Shown: in pieces, positions 20,414 through 31,803 of the stretch | Numbering within the stretch: position 1 is the stretch's first letter | How the letters are laid out: every line of letters begins with the position of its first letter | NCBI RefSeq assembly: GCF_030272615.1 | Contig: NC_081409.1 | Coordinates: forward strand, 205,217,364-205,281,363 | Source of the DNA: Cryptomeria japonica | Lineage: Eukaryota > Streptophyta > Pinopsida > Cupressales > Cupressaceae | DNA length: 64,000 bases | Reading direction: 5' to 3' | The notes under the pieces: model-generated | What the model was told of the DNA's origin: nothing | Database searches by the model: none | What the model saw: only the letters and a program-made list of their open reading frames with translations | Translations under genes and position numbers: made by a program

Positions 20414-21937
20414 TCAGTGAGTAGAAGATAGGGGTAGGACCCCTAACTTACTTTTGAGATACTCAAAAGTGTCCCTTGGCAGTGGCTTGGTGAAAATATC
20501 TACTATTTGTTCCTTTGAGCTAACATACTCCAACACCACTTTCTTCTCTTGAGATTCTTCTCTAAGATAATGATATTTGATAGAGATGTGCTTTGTCTTA
20601 GAGTGCATAACATGATTCTTTGAAATGTTAATGGCACTAGTATTATCACATAATATAGTTACTGGCTCAGTAACTTTCTCATTTATGCCTTCCAACAATT
20701 GTTTGATCCATGCTATATTGGTACAATTCAATGCTGCAACAACATATTCAGCTTCTGTTGTTGACTGTGAAATACATCCTTGTTTCTTGCTAAGCCAACT
20801 CACTAGTCTTTCTCCTAAAAAAAAAGCTCCACCACTTGTGCTTTTCCTATCATCTATGTTGCCTGCCCAATCAGCATCAGTATAAACTTTTAAATCAAAG
20901 TCATTTCCTTTCTGATATACTAAGCCATAATCCTCAGTGCCTTTCAAGTATCTGAAAATTCTCTTGATTGTTGTCATATGTGTTTCCTTGGGATCTGCAG
21001 AAAATCTTGCAACTATACCTACTGCATGTGCTATATCTGGCCTGCTGTGAACAACATATTGCAACTTTCCAATCATAGATCGGTAAATTGTCTCATCAAT
21101 AGATGCAGATTCATCATTCTTTGATAGTTTACAGTTGGTAGTCATAGGAGTACTTACTGGTTTTGAATCCTCCATTCCAAATTTCTTCAAGATTTCCTTT
21201 ATGTACTTGGATTGAGTAATGAAAATCTCATCTTTCATTTGCAGTTTTTGTAGACCTATAAAATAATTTATCTCACCGATTAATGACATCTCAAATTCTT
21301 TACTCATTTCATTTCCAAAGTTCTTGCATAAAGAGTCATTTCCACAAAAGATAATATCATCAACAAATATGGCTGAGAACAATATTCCATTGTCATCATT
21401 CTTCATGTACATATTGTTGTTTTCACTTGTCCTTATAAAACCAATCTTGATTAAATAAGAGTGCAATCTTTCATACCATGCTCTAAGTACTTGTTTTAGA
21501 CCATATAAAGCTTTGTTCAATTTACATACCTGATCTTTATTCTCTCCTTCAACAAATCCTTCAAGTTGTTCAATAAAAACTTCTTCTTTTAATATACCAT
21601 TCAGAAATACAGATTTGACATCCATTTGATATACTTTGAAATTCTTGTAAGCAGTGTATGCCAACAATGTTCTTACTCCTTCAAGTCTTGCCACAAGTGC
21701 AAAAGTCTCACCATAATCAATTCCCTCTTCTTGAGCATAGCCTTTGCAAACTAGTCTTGCTTTATTTCGAATGACCTCACATTTTTCATTCAACTTGTTT
21801 CTGAAAATCCACTTTGTACCGATTACATTTTTGTCCTTTTGTCTTGGGACCAGTGTCCATGTGTCATTCTTCTTGATTTGATCAATCTCTTCAGTCATAG
21901 CATTTATCCAATCTTCACTGTTAAATTCCTCTTTCAC
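20414..21937 (-). pseudogene. Copia RT-RNase H (element B)
   Basis: A 507-codon open frame. Reverse transcriptase (RVT_2) spans about residues 25-270, with [40 protein letters not shown] and the catalytic pair in [11 protein letters not shown]. RNase H follows, with [29 protein letters not shown] and [12 protein letters not shown], and the usual C-terminal end [20 protein letters not shown]. Several positions look like C-to-T missense of the family consensus (DVKSAFLNG to [17 protein letters not shown] to LKQVLRAW). The frame differs from that of the integrase segment, so the polyprotein is broken upstream. Confidence 0.9.
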
Positions 21938-22232
21938 TATCCTTGATTCAAATTCAGATATCAGACATGTGTTCTATCTCAGTTTATTCCTTGTCATCAC
22001 TGGATCATTCTTATCTCCTATAATTTGACTTGATGCATGATTTCTTCTGACATACTTGGCTAATATAGGCTCGATAGATTTTGTATGATCTTCTTCATCA
22101 CTCGGTAACTGGATATTCTCTTCATTTCCTTCAACAGTTTTCTCAGTAGGACTTCTCGGTTGAACATATACAGATCCTTCATAATCATCTAGTTCTTTGG
22201 AGTTTCCTTCATCATTTCTTTCTGCAAATTCA

Positions 22233-22961
22233 TCAAATTTTCACATTTGCACTTTCTACTATTTTTTTAGATGATTTGATCAAACATTTAAATGCTTTGC
22301 TTCTAGAAGAATAACCAAGAAATGTTCCTTCTTCACTTTTCTGATCAAACTTACCATTTCTGTCATCTTTGTGAACATAGCATCTACTTCCAAAGATTTT
22401 AAAGTAACTTGCATTAGGTTTCTTGTCATACCAGATTTCATATGGTGTCTTCAAAGTTCCTTTCTTCAGTTGTATTCAGTTCAGGGTGTAAATTGTAGTG
22501 CTAATTGCTTCTCTCCAAAATGTTTGAGGTACCTTCTTTTCTATCATCAAGGTTCTTGCACAATCCACAATTGATTTGTTTCTTCTCTCGACTATCCCAT
22601 TTTTTTGGGGTGTTCTCGGTGCAGATACTTGCCTCTTTATACCATGATCATTACAGTATAAGTTAAATTCATCAGAGGTGAACTCTCCTTCTCTATCAGA
22701 TCTAAGATATTTCAATTGTCTTCCTATTTCATTTTCAACTCTTGCCTTGTACCATTTAAACATTTGAAAAGCTTCTAATTTTTCTTTTAAAAACATTACT
22801 AACATCATCCTTGAGTAATCATCCACAAATAATATGAAATACTTATCACCATAATAACTCTGAACTTTCATAGGACCACAAAGATCAGTATGCACAAGAT
22901 CTAAAATTCCTTTAGACGTGTAGGACTTACTTGTAAAGCTTGATCTTGTCATCTTACCCAT
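22233..22961 (-). pseudogene. Copia integrase (element B)
   Basis: rve-type integrase core: HTDLCGPMKVQSYYGDKYF, with the first Asp at HTD and the second in LRSDREGEF, then PQKNGIVERRNKSIVDCART carrying the Glu. A break near 22460 separates the C-terminal piece (TPYEIWYDKKPNASYFKIFG ... FLGYSSRSKAF), the normal Copia continuation in the same frame. It is followed by about 300 bp of frame-damaged linker before the RT. Confidence 0.88.
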
Positions 22962-23018
22962 CTGGCATCCTCAGCACATAGCATTCTCAGGTTTCTCAAG
23001 ACTCAATAGACCTCTTAC

Positions 23019-23537
23019 TTAGAGCTTCTTGCTTATTTTGATCAGATTATCAAAATTTACATGACAAAATCTTTTATGCCATAACCAAGTATCATCTATC
23101 TTTGCATATAGACACTTATTCTGAGTTGAGTCAAGGTGAAATGTGTTACCTTTTGTTTGTGTCCCAGTAGCTGCTAACTTTCCATGCTTGTCATGAACTT
23201 TGACAATTCCTTTCTGAAACTCTATTTGGTATCCTGTATTGTTTAGCTGTGCTACACTCAACAAATTGCATTTCAAACCTTCAACCCAATAAACATCATT
23301 ACATTTAGCATTGTCAAGAAGTGTTATAGATCCTTTACCTCTCACTAGACATGGTGCATCATTACCAAATCTTACATAACCTCCATCATAATCTTCTAAC
23401 ATAACAAACTTGTGTTTATCATCTGTCATGTAATGTGAGCATCCACTATCTATGATCCAAGAATCATTAGTATTTATGTGAGATATTAAAGCTTTTTCTT
23501 CGTACCTTTCTTCATCTAATCCATCTTTGATAGCCAC
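23019..23537 (-). pseudogene. Copia protease and pre-integrase region (element B)
   Basis: Retropepsin-type active site in DSWIIDSGCSHYMTDD, about residues 27-40. The GAG-pre-integrase domain lies near the end (TWLWHKRFCHVNFDNL, with the HHCC zinc-finger histidines). It is in the same frame as the integrase, separated by stop codons. Confidence 0.88.
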
Positions 23538-23599
23538 ATAAACAACTTCCTTTGTATCAGTTTCATCTGATTTATCATCATTAGATTCCTCATCAGCTA

Positions 23600-24506
23600 T
23601 TAGACATGTCTTTTTATCTCTTCTTCTGAAGTCTTGGTGTCCTCTGTAATGATTATCTTTCTGTTTGTCATCTTGGTAATCTCTCTTTCATTGGATTCTT
23701 TGTTAGGACAATTAGAAGCCATATGTCTTATTCTATCATAGTTAAAACATTTCAAAGGCAACTTTCCTTTGTACTTACCTTTTCCTCTCGATAGCCTTCT
23801 AGCTAATAGTGCTTCAAACTCTTCTTGCTTTCTGATTTCTTCATAAAGTTTGTGTACCTCCTCCATGTTTTTGAAAAATCTTTCACTTGCTCCACTGTGA
23901 TTCCCTTCAGAGTACTTATACTTTCTATCATTGTAATCATCAAATTCATCAAGATAAAAATAACTAAATGTTATCAAAGTTACTTAACTCAAATGCATGT
24001 AACTTACCAATAGCAGCATCCAAAGAAACTGGCATATTGGGTATAGACCTCAATTCATTGATTGCAGAGACTCGGATTGCATAAGCAGGTAGAAGGGTTC
24101 TTAATAGCTTACTTGTGACATCCTTCTCTTCAATGGTTCCTCCTGCTCCTTTGATTTGATTGACAATCTCCTTTAACCTTGTACTGTAATGGGCTATGTT
24201 CTCACCTTCATTCCTTCTCATAGATTCAAGTTGTCCTCTTAGACTATCCACTTTTTCTCTTTGAACATGTTCATCACCACAATACACAGATATGAGCTTG
24301 TCCCACATTGCCTTGGCATCATTGTAGCCTTCTAGATCATTAAACTCTGAGTCAGTCAATGCAGATGTTATTTCAATCATTGCTTGAATATGTTCTTGTT
24401 TTGCCTTTATCTCTTCAATTGTCAATGGATAGGTGATAGATGTAATAAAATCATTCTCCAGATAATATACAATATATTCTCCAATTCCTGATAGGTGCAG
24501 CTTCAT
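23600..24506 (-). pseudogene. Copia Gag (element B)
   Basis: N-terminal UBN2-type Gag domain (LEGYNDAKAMWDKLISVYCG, REKVDSLRGQLESMRRNEGE) in one frame, then a frame change near 23970. The C-terminal piece holds the knuckle CFNYDRIRHMASNC. In the family this is CFNCGRIGHMASNC, so the second Cys and a Gly are lost by G-to-A changes. Confidence 0.85.
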
Positions 24507-24612
24507 CCTTTTCTATCATGTATAGAAACTTGACTTGTTCAGCTTCGGTGCATCCCTCTTATACATCTTTGGATCTTTTCCTCAAGTACCTTTAAACTTT
24601 TTCTTCCGGAGT

Positions 24613-24631
24613 CCAAAGCTCTGATACCAAT
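24613..24631 (-). other. primer-binding site of element B
   Basis: Minus strand TTGGTATCAGAGCTTTGGA directly follows the 5' LTR end. It is complementary to initiator-Met tRNA. Confidence 0.85.
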
Positions 24632-26099
24632 TGTTAGTTTTGATGCCAATTGTTAATATGATGAGAGAGGGGGGTGAATCATACAAACTTAATCTTCAAT
24701 ATATTCAACAGATTCAACCTCGGTAGCTTTAATAGATATATGTAACCAAAACTGTAAAACATGCAAGCTTAAGAACATATAATCATAACAACACTCATAA
24801 CACCAGATTTAACGTGGAAACCCAAATAGGGAAAAACCACTGTGGGATTTCAGACCCACTAAGAAATATACTCTTCTAGAGTATGCTCGGTTAAAAGCAA
24901 ATCCTGTTAAAGATTACAAACACATTGCTAGATGTGACCCGGTTAAGGGATTTCCCTTAGATCTGTTAGGATCTTCACCTTGTTAGAGGTGACCTTGTTA
25001 AAGGGTTTCAAACACTCAATCAGAATGTCACCTTGCTAGAGGATTTATAAATAAGACTGTTAATTCCACTCGGTTAAGAGATTTTATGTCACTTACAAAT
25101 AAATAACAGTAATGAGTATGTCTACAACTTTGCATCTAAAATGCTAAAGTAGATTCTTATTTGCTCAATACAATCTAGTCATAGGACTTATCCTGTCCCT
25201 CTGTTGGGCTCCTTACTCTATTATTCAAATAGGTCTTCAAGATTCTGTGCTCGATAATCACTATGTAGCATCCTTGTGCTTACACTTGCCCGCATACATT
25301 GTTTATCAACAGTTCCTTATTTATAAACAATTTGCTAACCGCTTAATCTCTTTGATCACATTTCCCATGATCAATCATAGCCATCAGATCTTCAATCTTG
25401 ACCATGTTTAATTTGAAAATGTTTAACCTTGCCTTGGAACTTGCATACATTTCTTGGAACTTGTGCTAAGGTATTGCGGTTCAATCTGAGCTATAGATCT
25501 TCCTGTCGATCTTCCATTGCCATAGATCCTTAACAAACTTCATACATGTTGTATCAATCATTTAATCATAACCAACTCATCAGCTTCCATCATTAAATAA
25601 CCCATGCATTCATCCAATGCATTCTGTTATTACTCGATTGCAACTCAGTAAATACTAAACTTCACTCGGTAGACATTCCACCTTCATTAACCGATAGCGA
25701 TAACCTTAGGGTTTACCGACTAGGTTCCTTGCTCGGTAACATAGTATAGTATTAACCTTACAAACAATAGCATATGTAGGATATCAAAACAATCTAAACA
25801 ACATGATCTCATCATCGTCTAACTCGGTAATAGTTTCCCATTGAATAACTTATTCCTCCCCTTATTCATCACATTCTTTCTGTGTCTTTTACCGACATCT
25901 TAATTCTCTTCAAAACATACTTCTTAAGATATGGCAACATCATACTAAATCAGAAAATCAATTTCTTGACATCAATGACAAAATAATATTGTGAAGACAG
26001 TGAACATCCTTAATCAGTTATATCCATAATTATCAACAACCTTCTCAATATCCTAATTGAAATGCCAACAATCTCTTATTGTCTGTTGTAATGCCAACA
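24632..26099 (-). repeat. 5' LTR of element B
   Basis: 1468 bp, TGTTAGTTTTGATG to AATGCCAACA. It ends at the right target duplication GACCT (26100-26104). Confidence 0.9.
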
Positions 26100-26104
26100 G
26101 ACCT

Positions 26105-26570
26105 ATCATGCGAATTATAGGTTAAGGGTTTATGTAAGAAGCAGAGCATAAACCGGTACTGGATCTGGCATTATAGATGCTACTTTAGCAGTACAAGACA
26201 CTAGATTTATATAATCCATTTTGTAAGTCAATGAGACTTCCTATTTTGTATTTGAGCAGTGAGCTCTAGGCAATTGGCCTTCCTGCATGTGCAGGCCCCT
26301 CTTGTAGCAGTAATATTCTCTTATTGGCCAGTAAGTGAATATTGTGGGTCACAAATCCCACTGAGGTTTTTCCCACATCGGGTTTCCTTGTTAAATCCTT
26401 GTGTTATGGTGTGTTTTTCATGTGGTTGTTTTTATCTTCGTTTATTGCATTACTTTCTGTTTACCGGTACACTATATTAATATGCTCTACATGTTTTAAG
26501 TTAAAAAAATCTACCAACCTGTTAGATATTGATTCACCCCCTCCTCTCAGTATCTGTGGGAATCCTAACA
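26105..26570 (+). repeat. 3' LTR of element A, second part
   Basis: Resumes at ATCATGCGAATTATAGG exactly where 18095 left off, runs to GGGAATCCTAACA, and is followed by target duplication GTGGT (26571-26575). Confidence 0.88.
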
Positions 26571-27354
26571 GTGGTTGGGTCCATGCGTGTCGTGTTGGCC
26601 ATATTAATGCATATGTTATGGTTGTTTTATTGTTGGCTGAGGCCGCATTATGTAGAAAGTTGTTCATGTTTAAAAGTATGACAATGACATATTTTTTTTG
26701 TTAGAGGGGCCCACCCTTTGGCATGGTGGCTAGTGAAAGTGCCCACATTGACATGTGTTTATTTCAAAAGACTATGTTTTAATATTTTTAAATGTTATGC
26801 AATGTTTTATGTTTTTTTGGTAATGGATAGATGTATGGCCCAAAAGATGTTATGTTTAAGTTGAATATTTATGCGATTTTTTGGTAATTTTTTTGGTGTG
26901 CGAATGTGCAAGTTTTGCTAGGTAGGGTGGTCATGTGTGGGGCCCATGGTGCGCATGTTCTATATCACCTTCTGGACACTGCGCACGTATTGGCTACTCT
27001 CCCCTAGGGCAATGTTTTTTTATTGGTTTTGTATCTCCTCAAAATAAGAAAGGCAATTGTAGGGCTATGAAAACAAAAGGTAGTTGCAGGGCCATGGAAA
27101 TAGAGTTTCTGACTATAGCTTGGAACACATGGCCATCAAATTGTTGACTAACTAACCATATGTCCTCCTAGATGCAAGAAATCATCCCATAATTACACAG
27201 GAAATTCAATCTGATTCTGTAATCTGGATAATATCACATTCTTAGTTTTCGACAGTATTGGCTAAAGATCTCCATTTTGTATAAATTATGAGCATATTCA
27301 AAGGATTGTCTTCATATCTTAGATGTGTCACAGGATCTGAGAATTTATTTTGCA
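26571..27354. other. non-coding DNA upstream of the GST exons
   Basis: Unassigned single-copy-looking sequence between element A and the lambda-GST exon. It presumably formed the 5' flank of that gene before element A landed. No promoter motif is secure. Confidence 0.4.
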
Positions 27355-27585
27355 GGAAGATTCACAACAGAAGCCTCAAAACACTCATGGCAACACTGTA
27401 AGTATAATCAATCCATTCTATTTTTTTCCTGCTCAACGCTCGTGCAAACATTCATCTTCTAATTTTCAACTTAAATCTATGTTTGATCAATAGTAAGAAT
27501 TAGTTTCATTGGATTGCAGAGATGTACTTCCTCCGGTTTTCAATTCTAAATTAGAGCCCCCTATATTGTTTGATGAAACCACAAG
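27355..27585 (+). pseudogene. lambda-class glutathione transferase (IN2-1-like), first two exons only
   Basis: Lambda GSTs are small cytosolic thiol transferases or deglutathionylases. Exon at 27355-27396 (behind acceptor TTTATTTTGCAG) holds ATG-GCA-ACA-CT and a consensus donor GTAAGT. Exon at 27520-27585 follows acceptor TTGGATTGCAG and ends ACAAG before GTAAAG. Joined in frame they encode Met-Ala-Thr-Leu-Asp-Val then LPPVFNSKLEPPILFDETTR. The LPP...PP.LFDGTTR pattern and the exon end before the LY...CP active site are characteristic of plant IN2-1/GSTL proteins. The catalytic-Cys exon and all later exons were not found in the next 3 kb, so this looks like a truncated copy, unless an unusually long intron carries the rest beyond recognition. 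Confidence 0.55.
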
Positions 27586-30500
27586 GTAAAGTCGGCATGG
27601 CAATAAATTTCTGGTTGATCTTCTGGGTTTGATAAATAAGAATTCAATACATGCATATTTAATTTAGGGTTTCCTTAAAATGTGAAGAGGCAATGTAAGT
27701 TATTTTGTTAAAATTTGTAAAGAATTCTTAAATTTAGGAACGAATAGCAAGGATTTATATTGATGCCTTTAGGGTTTCAACTTTACAATAAATTAGTCAT
27801 GCCTAGGGAAATTAAAATCTTATTTCATGGAAGCAAGTTCTTTGCTAGTCTCAAATGTAGGTTAATTCTGCAGTTTCTGAAGGTATTAAGACCATGGAGT
27901 TATTTCCTCAACACGCTTCAGGCTTTCAAAGGGAAAATTCCAAGCATCCTATCAAAGAGATAATGATTTTCTACAACAGAAAAATGAAAGTCTTCCCCAA
28001 TGTTTCTCCTGAAAGAGTAAGTATTTTTTCATGTTTGATCCACTATTGTCCACCATAGGAAAAACAGAGGGTTTAAATACCATTAAAACATGTCAAATTC
28101 TCAATCGTCTAATGAATAGTTTGTTTCTTCAACGGGAAGGAAGTATAATTATATTGGTCGTGGGAAATGGAAATATTCTACATTCCAATGAGGTTTTGTT
28201 CTCTTCCACCACTGCTTCAAATTCCCTACCTTTACCCATATGATTAAGAAAAAATGTTACAAATCCTGAAGAATTTTTCGGTCAAAGCAAATCAAGCCCT
28301 ATTTCATGCCAATAAGTTCTCAAATTAAATTTATAAAATGTATAGTGGAAGAAAATCGGATTTTTAATATTTAAACTAGAAGAAACTTAGATTTGAAATA
28401 TTTACACTAGAACAATTTGTGTACAATATTAACGAAAAAACTTTGTTTTGCAGAACTTCCGATGGCAAAGAAATTATCTCTGCAATGTTTTCTCAATGAT
28501 GATGTTGAAAGTAGAGCCCTTAGAAAATTGTATTGATTATTCTCTATGGAATCAAACATTTTTCCACTTGAATTATTTGATTATAATAGGAAACAAAAGG
28601 AATTTATTTTTCTTGGCATAGATTGCAATATAGTTTAATCACCATTTAATTTTGAATCCTTTGCTATAGTTTCTTGTAGGCAGGAACAAATAAATTTGAT
28701 TTTTTTGCTAATAAAAATATGTCTTTAATTGAGATTAATGCAAATCATAGTGTTTTTGAAGGACTATGACAATAGAAATTTTCATTGAAGGAGCAAGGGG
28801 TAGTTTGCATCCAAGTAACCTGTTGTACTTGGTATGTTACTACTTTAAATATAGGCATTATCTACTTGGTGACTGGTTTCAAACCTTTTCTAGAGTTTCT
28901 CTATAGCCAAGGTTGAACTTTGGTGTCTTAGTAAATGCAGCTTAGGATTTGAGTCTTGAGCTTCACCATCTCAAAATTTGATTAATGGAGAGACACTACT
29001 TGTGGTCATATCTCTATTCTTCATTTAATTTCCCAAGCATGAATTAGGAGAAATTCGGTAACTATTCATTGTGTTTCTATTTTTGTTCTTATATTTAAAT
29101 TACTTAACATCTCAAGACTCTCTTTTTTATTTGGCATTTTGCACTGCTTGTAATTATAGATTGCATGTACTTGCTTGTTTTCTCTATTTTTTCTATGGTC
29201 ACATGTTTTTTGGCAGAAGGAAGAACATTATAATGTGTGTTGCCCATTTATATTTGTCATTGGCTAGTTGCCTTATCTATAGGGTGAGCCTACTATGTGG
29301 AACCTTTTTCTTTCCTTACCATTATGAAATGAAATTATTATTAACATAGTAACCAATAAACAAATTTCATCTATGCTTAAATGTGGTTCTATAACTATTA
29401 TTAAATAGCATTAATACTTGATGTCTAGCATGTTGAATTGCTTATCAAATTTAATCCGAACATCTAGTTTCAAGATTGTTCTTAGGATATGGAGATATCA
29501 CCATCTTAATAGCAAGTAATTAGAATCTCTTATTCACTAAATCAAACAATTCCATGGCCTTTGTATAATCTATTGTAATATCTCATTTTAGACAAAAACT
29601 TAATTGAATGTTGCTCCCTAGTATTCAACTTCACCCTCCTCTTCATACATATTTCAATAATAAAAGCAATAATATATTTACAATAAAAAATTATGAACAA
29701 AAGGGAGAGATTTGGGTGCTAGGAATTGTAGTACATGTCACATTCTGATTATTTGCAAAAACTTGCCCTTATCAATGTGATATTGCAACCCCTTTCATTA
29801 TGTCTCATGGATTTTGAAGATGCAAAAATTTTATTGTTTTCTTGCTAAAATGACTATGTTGGCTATTGATTATTTGGACCATTTAATAGCCTACACAAAC
29901 ATAGAGTAATAAAAGAGGGATTGGCAAATGCAGCTAGTACTTTGGTTATCTATTAACACTATTACTTTGAACCCTTCACATTACAAGTAGAATTGTTTTT
30001 GTTATCCTACAATATATTTTTTGTCTTCGGGGGAATATAAACTAGTTTAGGCACACCCTCTGCATGTCTCGGACTATCATGCCTAAACCTATATTTGAAT
30101 GCTTTCTCTCAAGAGATTGTCATACTTCTTTGTTGCTCCTATTACAAACTTGCGTACTATCACATGTTTTGTTTTTCAAGATATTCATCACCTTTCAGCA
30201 AACTGTGTCCCTTTTCTGAAGCCACTAATTATGTTCTATCCATGACTATTGGTTTGCATTATTTCTGCAAGGTGACCTTACATTTTTGCAGTCCTATAAC
30301 TGCAAATGACATTTAACTTATCATAGCTATATTTGTATTAACTTAACAATGGGCATACACAAGTATGCAACTATCACTATCATTATTTTAAAGTACTATG
30401 ATAAGCTTTCCTATCTGTCATAGAATGATTTTTCTTCTCGTCATTCTTGTAACTACTGCTTCACCACACCAAACACCCACATTTCATGTTTGGTCATTGC

Positions 30501-30682
30501 TTGGCAGGAACTATGTTTCTTACAACTCTTGTTAGCTCATGGAACTCTCATGTGAACCATTTACAATGTGCAACCTAGAGGATTCTCATGCATCCAATCC
30601 TCTCAATCAAATCTCCTCAAGTGATATCTAAAAAAAATTCAAATTTTGATCTTGCATCCTTCAAGTCTATAAATAACTCATT
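27586..30682. other. long non-coding AT-rich stretch
   Basis: No coding region or element with recognised ends. Short ORFs at 27760-27963, 29071-29349 and 30588-30791 lack domain character. It could be decayed intron of the GST copy. Confidence 0.4.
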
Positions 30683-30871
30683 GTATGGGCTATTTACAAG
30701 GACTTTAGAATGCAACATGTCATGTCAATTTGAAAACCAACATAATCTATCCATCTCATATCAATTCATGATGAGATTTGTTGGTGAGTAATTTGTTATA
30801 GGCTTTTATGTTTTATACATATTAATTTAGTTTGACTGGAGATTTACAATTATACATATAATAGAATTTAA

Positions 30872-31592
30872 GTCAAAATTACACAATTGAATATTAATAA
30901 AATATCATAATTTTGGTCAATGTTATTTAAACTAACATTGAAATTATTGATTGGTTAAGATTTACAAAAAAATGTTATTTGAATAATTTAAAAAATTCAA
31001 ACTTTTAATAAGGTTGATTTCTAAGACATTTTAACAGCCTTACTAGTAGTCAATAGGGATTTCATATGGGCTGTTAAGCCTAAGAAATTTAGTCTTGAAA
31101 ATATTCCATGTTGAAAAGTATATAATAGAAAACATACTACCCCAAAAATATCAATTTTGTCTCACTATTAAAAGTGATTTCACACCCCCAAAAATAAAAA
31201 CAATGAAGATATTTTACTATATCTTGAGTCAAAACTACACAATTGCATCCTAATAAAACATCATAATTTTGATTAGTGTTATTTAAAGTAACATTGAAAT
31301 TGTAATATATTGATTGGTTAGGATTTTCTGAAAGGATTATTTAATAATTTCAAACATATTCAAACTTTTAATAAGCTTAATGCTTAAGATATTTTAATAC
31401 CCTTACTAGTAGTCAATAGGACTTTCATATGGGCTTTTAAGCCTAAGAAATTTAGTCTTGGACATGTTCCATGTTAAAAAAATAGTCTTATAATAGAAAA
31501 CATATTGTCCCAAAAATATCAACATTGTGTCACTATGAAACGTGATATCACACCCCAAAAAATTAAAAAAAATTAAAATATTTTGCTACATC
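30872..31592. repeat. 356-bp tandem duplication inside the block
   Basis: The segment beginning AGTCAAAATTACACAATTGA (30871) recurs from 31227 with the same landmarks (ACTAGTAGTCAATAGG, CCTAAGAAATTTAGTCTTG, CATACT...CCCAAAAATATCAA). The same tandem pair is present in copy 2 (about 45935-46650), so it predates the segmental duplication. Confidence 0.8.
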
Positions 31593-31803
31593 TTTTTTTT
31601 TTGGATTAGATATCATAAAAAACCCATTACATAACATCAACAAAACTCGAGTTCAGCAGTATCAAGGGCACCAGGGGAAGGTACATGCAAAAAAATATAT
31701 ATAGTTATTGGGCACCTCCACTATAACAGTGATGATTACATTAGATACATATTTGTAAACAAAAATATTAGCAACAGTCTATGTAAGAAACATATGCATC
31801 AGT

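Larger units (their letters stand above)
18096..26099 (-). mobile_element. Copia retrotransposon B, nested in element A
   Basis: A full-length but decayed autonomous-type Copia element on the minus strand: 5' LTR 24632-26099, primer-binding site next to it, gag, protease, integrase, RT and RNase H (24506 to 20414), polypurine tract 20040-20053, 3' LTR 18096-20039. Target duplication GACCT lies at 18091-18095 and 26100-26104. The domain order PR-IN-RT-RH is Copia. By eye the first 190 bp of the LTRs differ at about ten sites, fewer than for A. Confidence 0.9.
14112..26570 (+). mobile_element. Copia-like non-autonomous LTR element A, host of nested element B
   Basis: 5' LTR 14112-14915; primer-binding site 14917-14933; gag relic; a second unrelated ORF; polypurine tract 17748-17759; 3' LTR 17760-18095 continued at 26105-26570. 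Target duplication GTGGT lies at 14107-14111 and 26571-26575. Without the 8-kb insertion the element is about 4.45 kb. No RT, integrase or RNase H motif is present in the 2.84-kb interior. By hand comparison the first 200 bp of the two LTRs differ at roughly 17 sites, more than those of nested element B, which fits A being older. Confidence 0.85.

Noticed and set aside
27760-27963. 67-codon ORF as exon 3 of the lambda GST
   Set aside because: It lacks the CPxxQR active-site pattern expected directly after the second exon and has no flanking splice acceptor.
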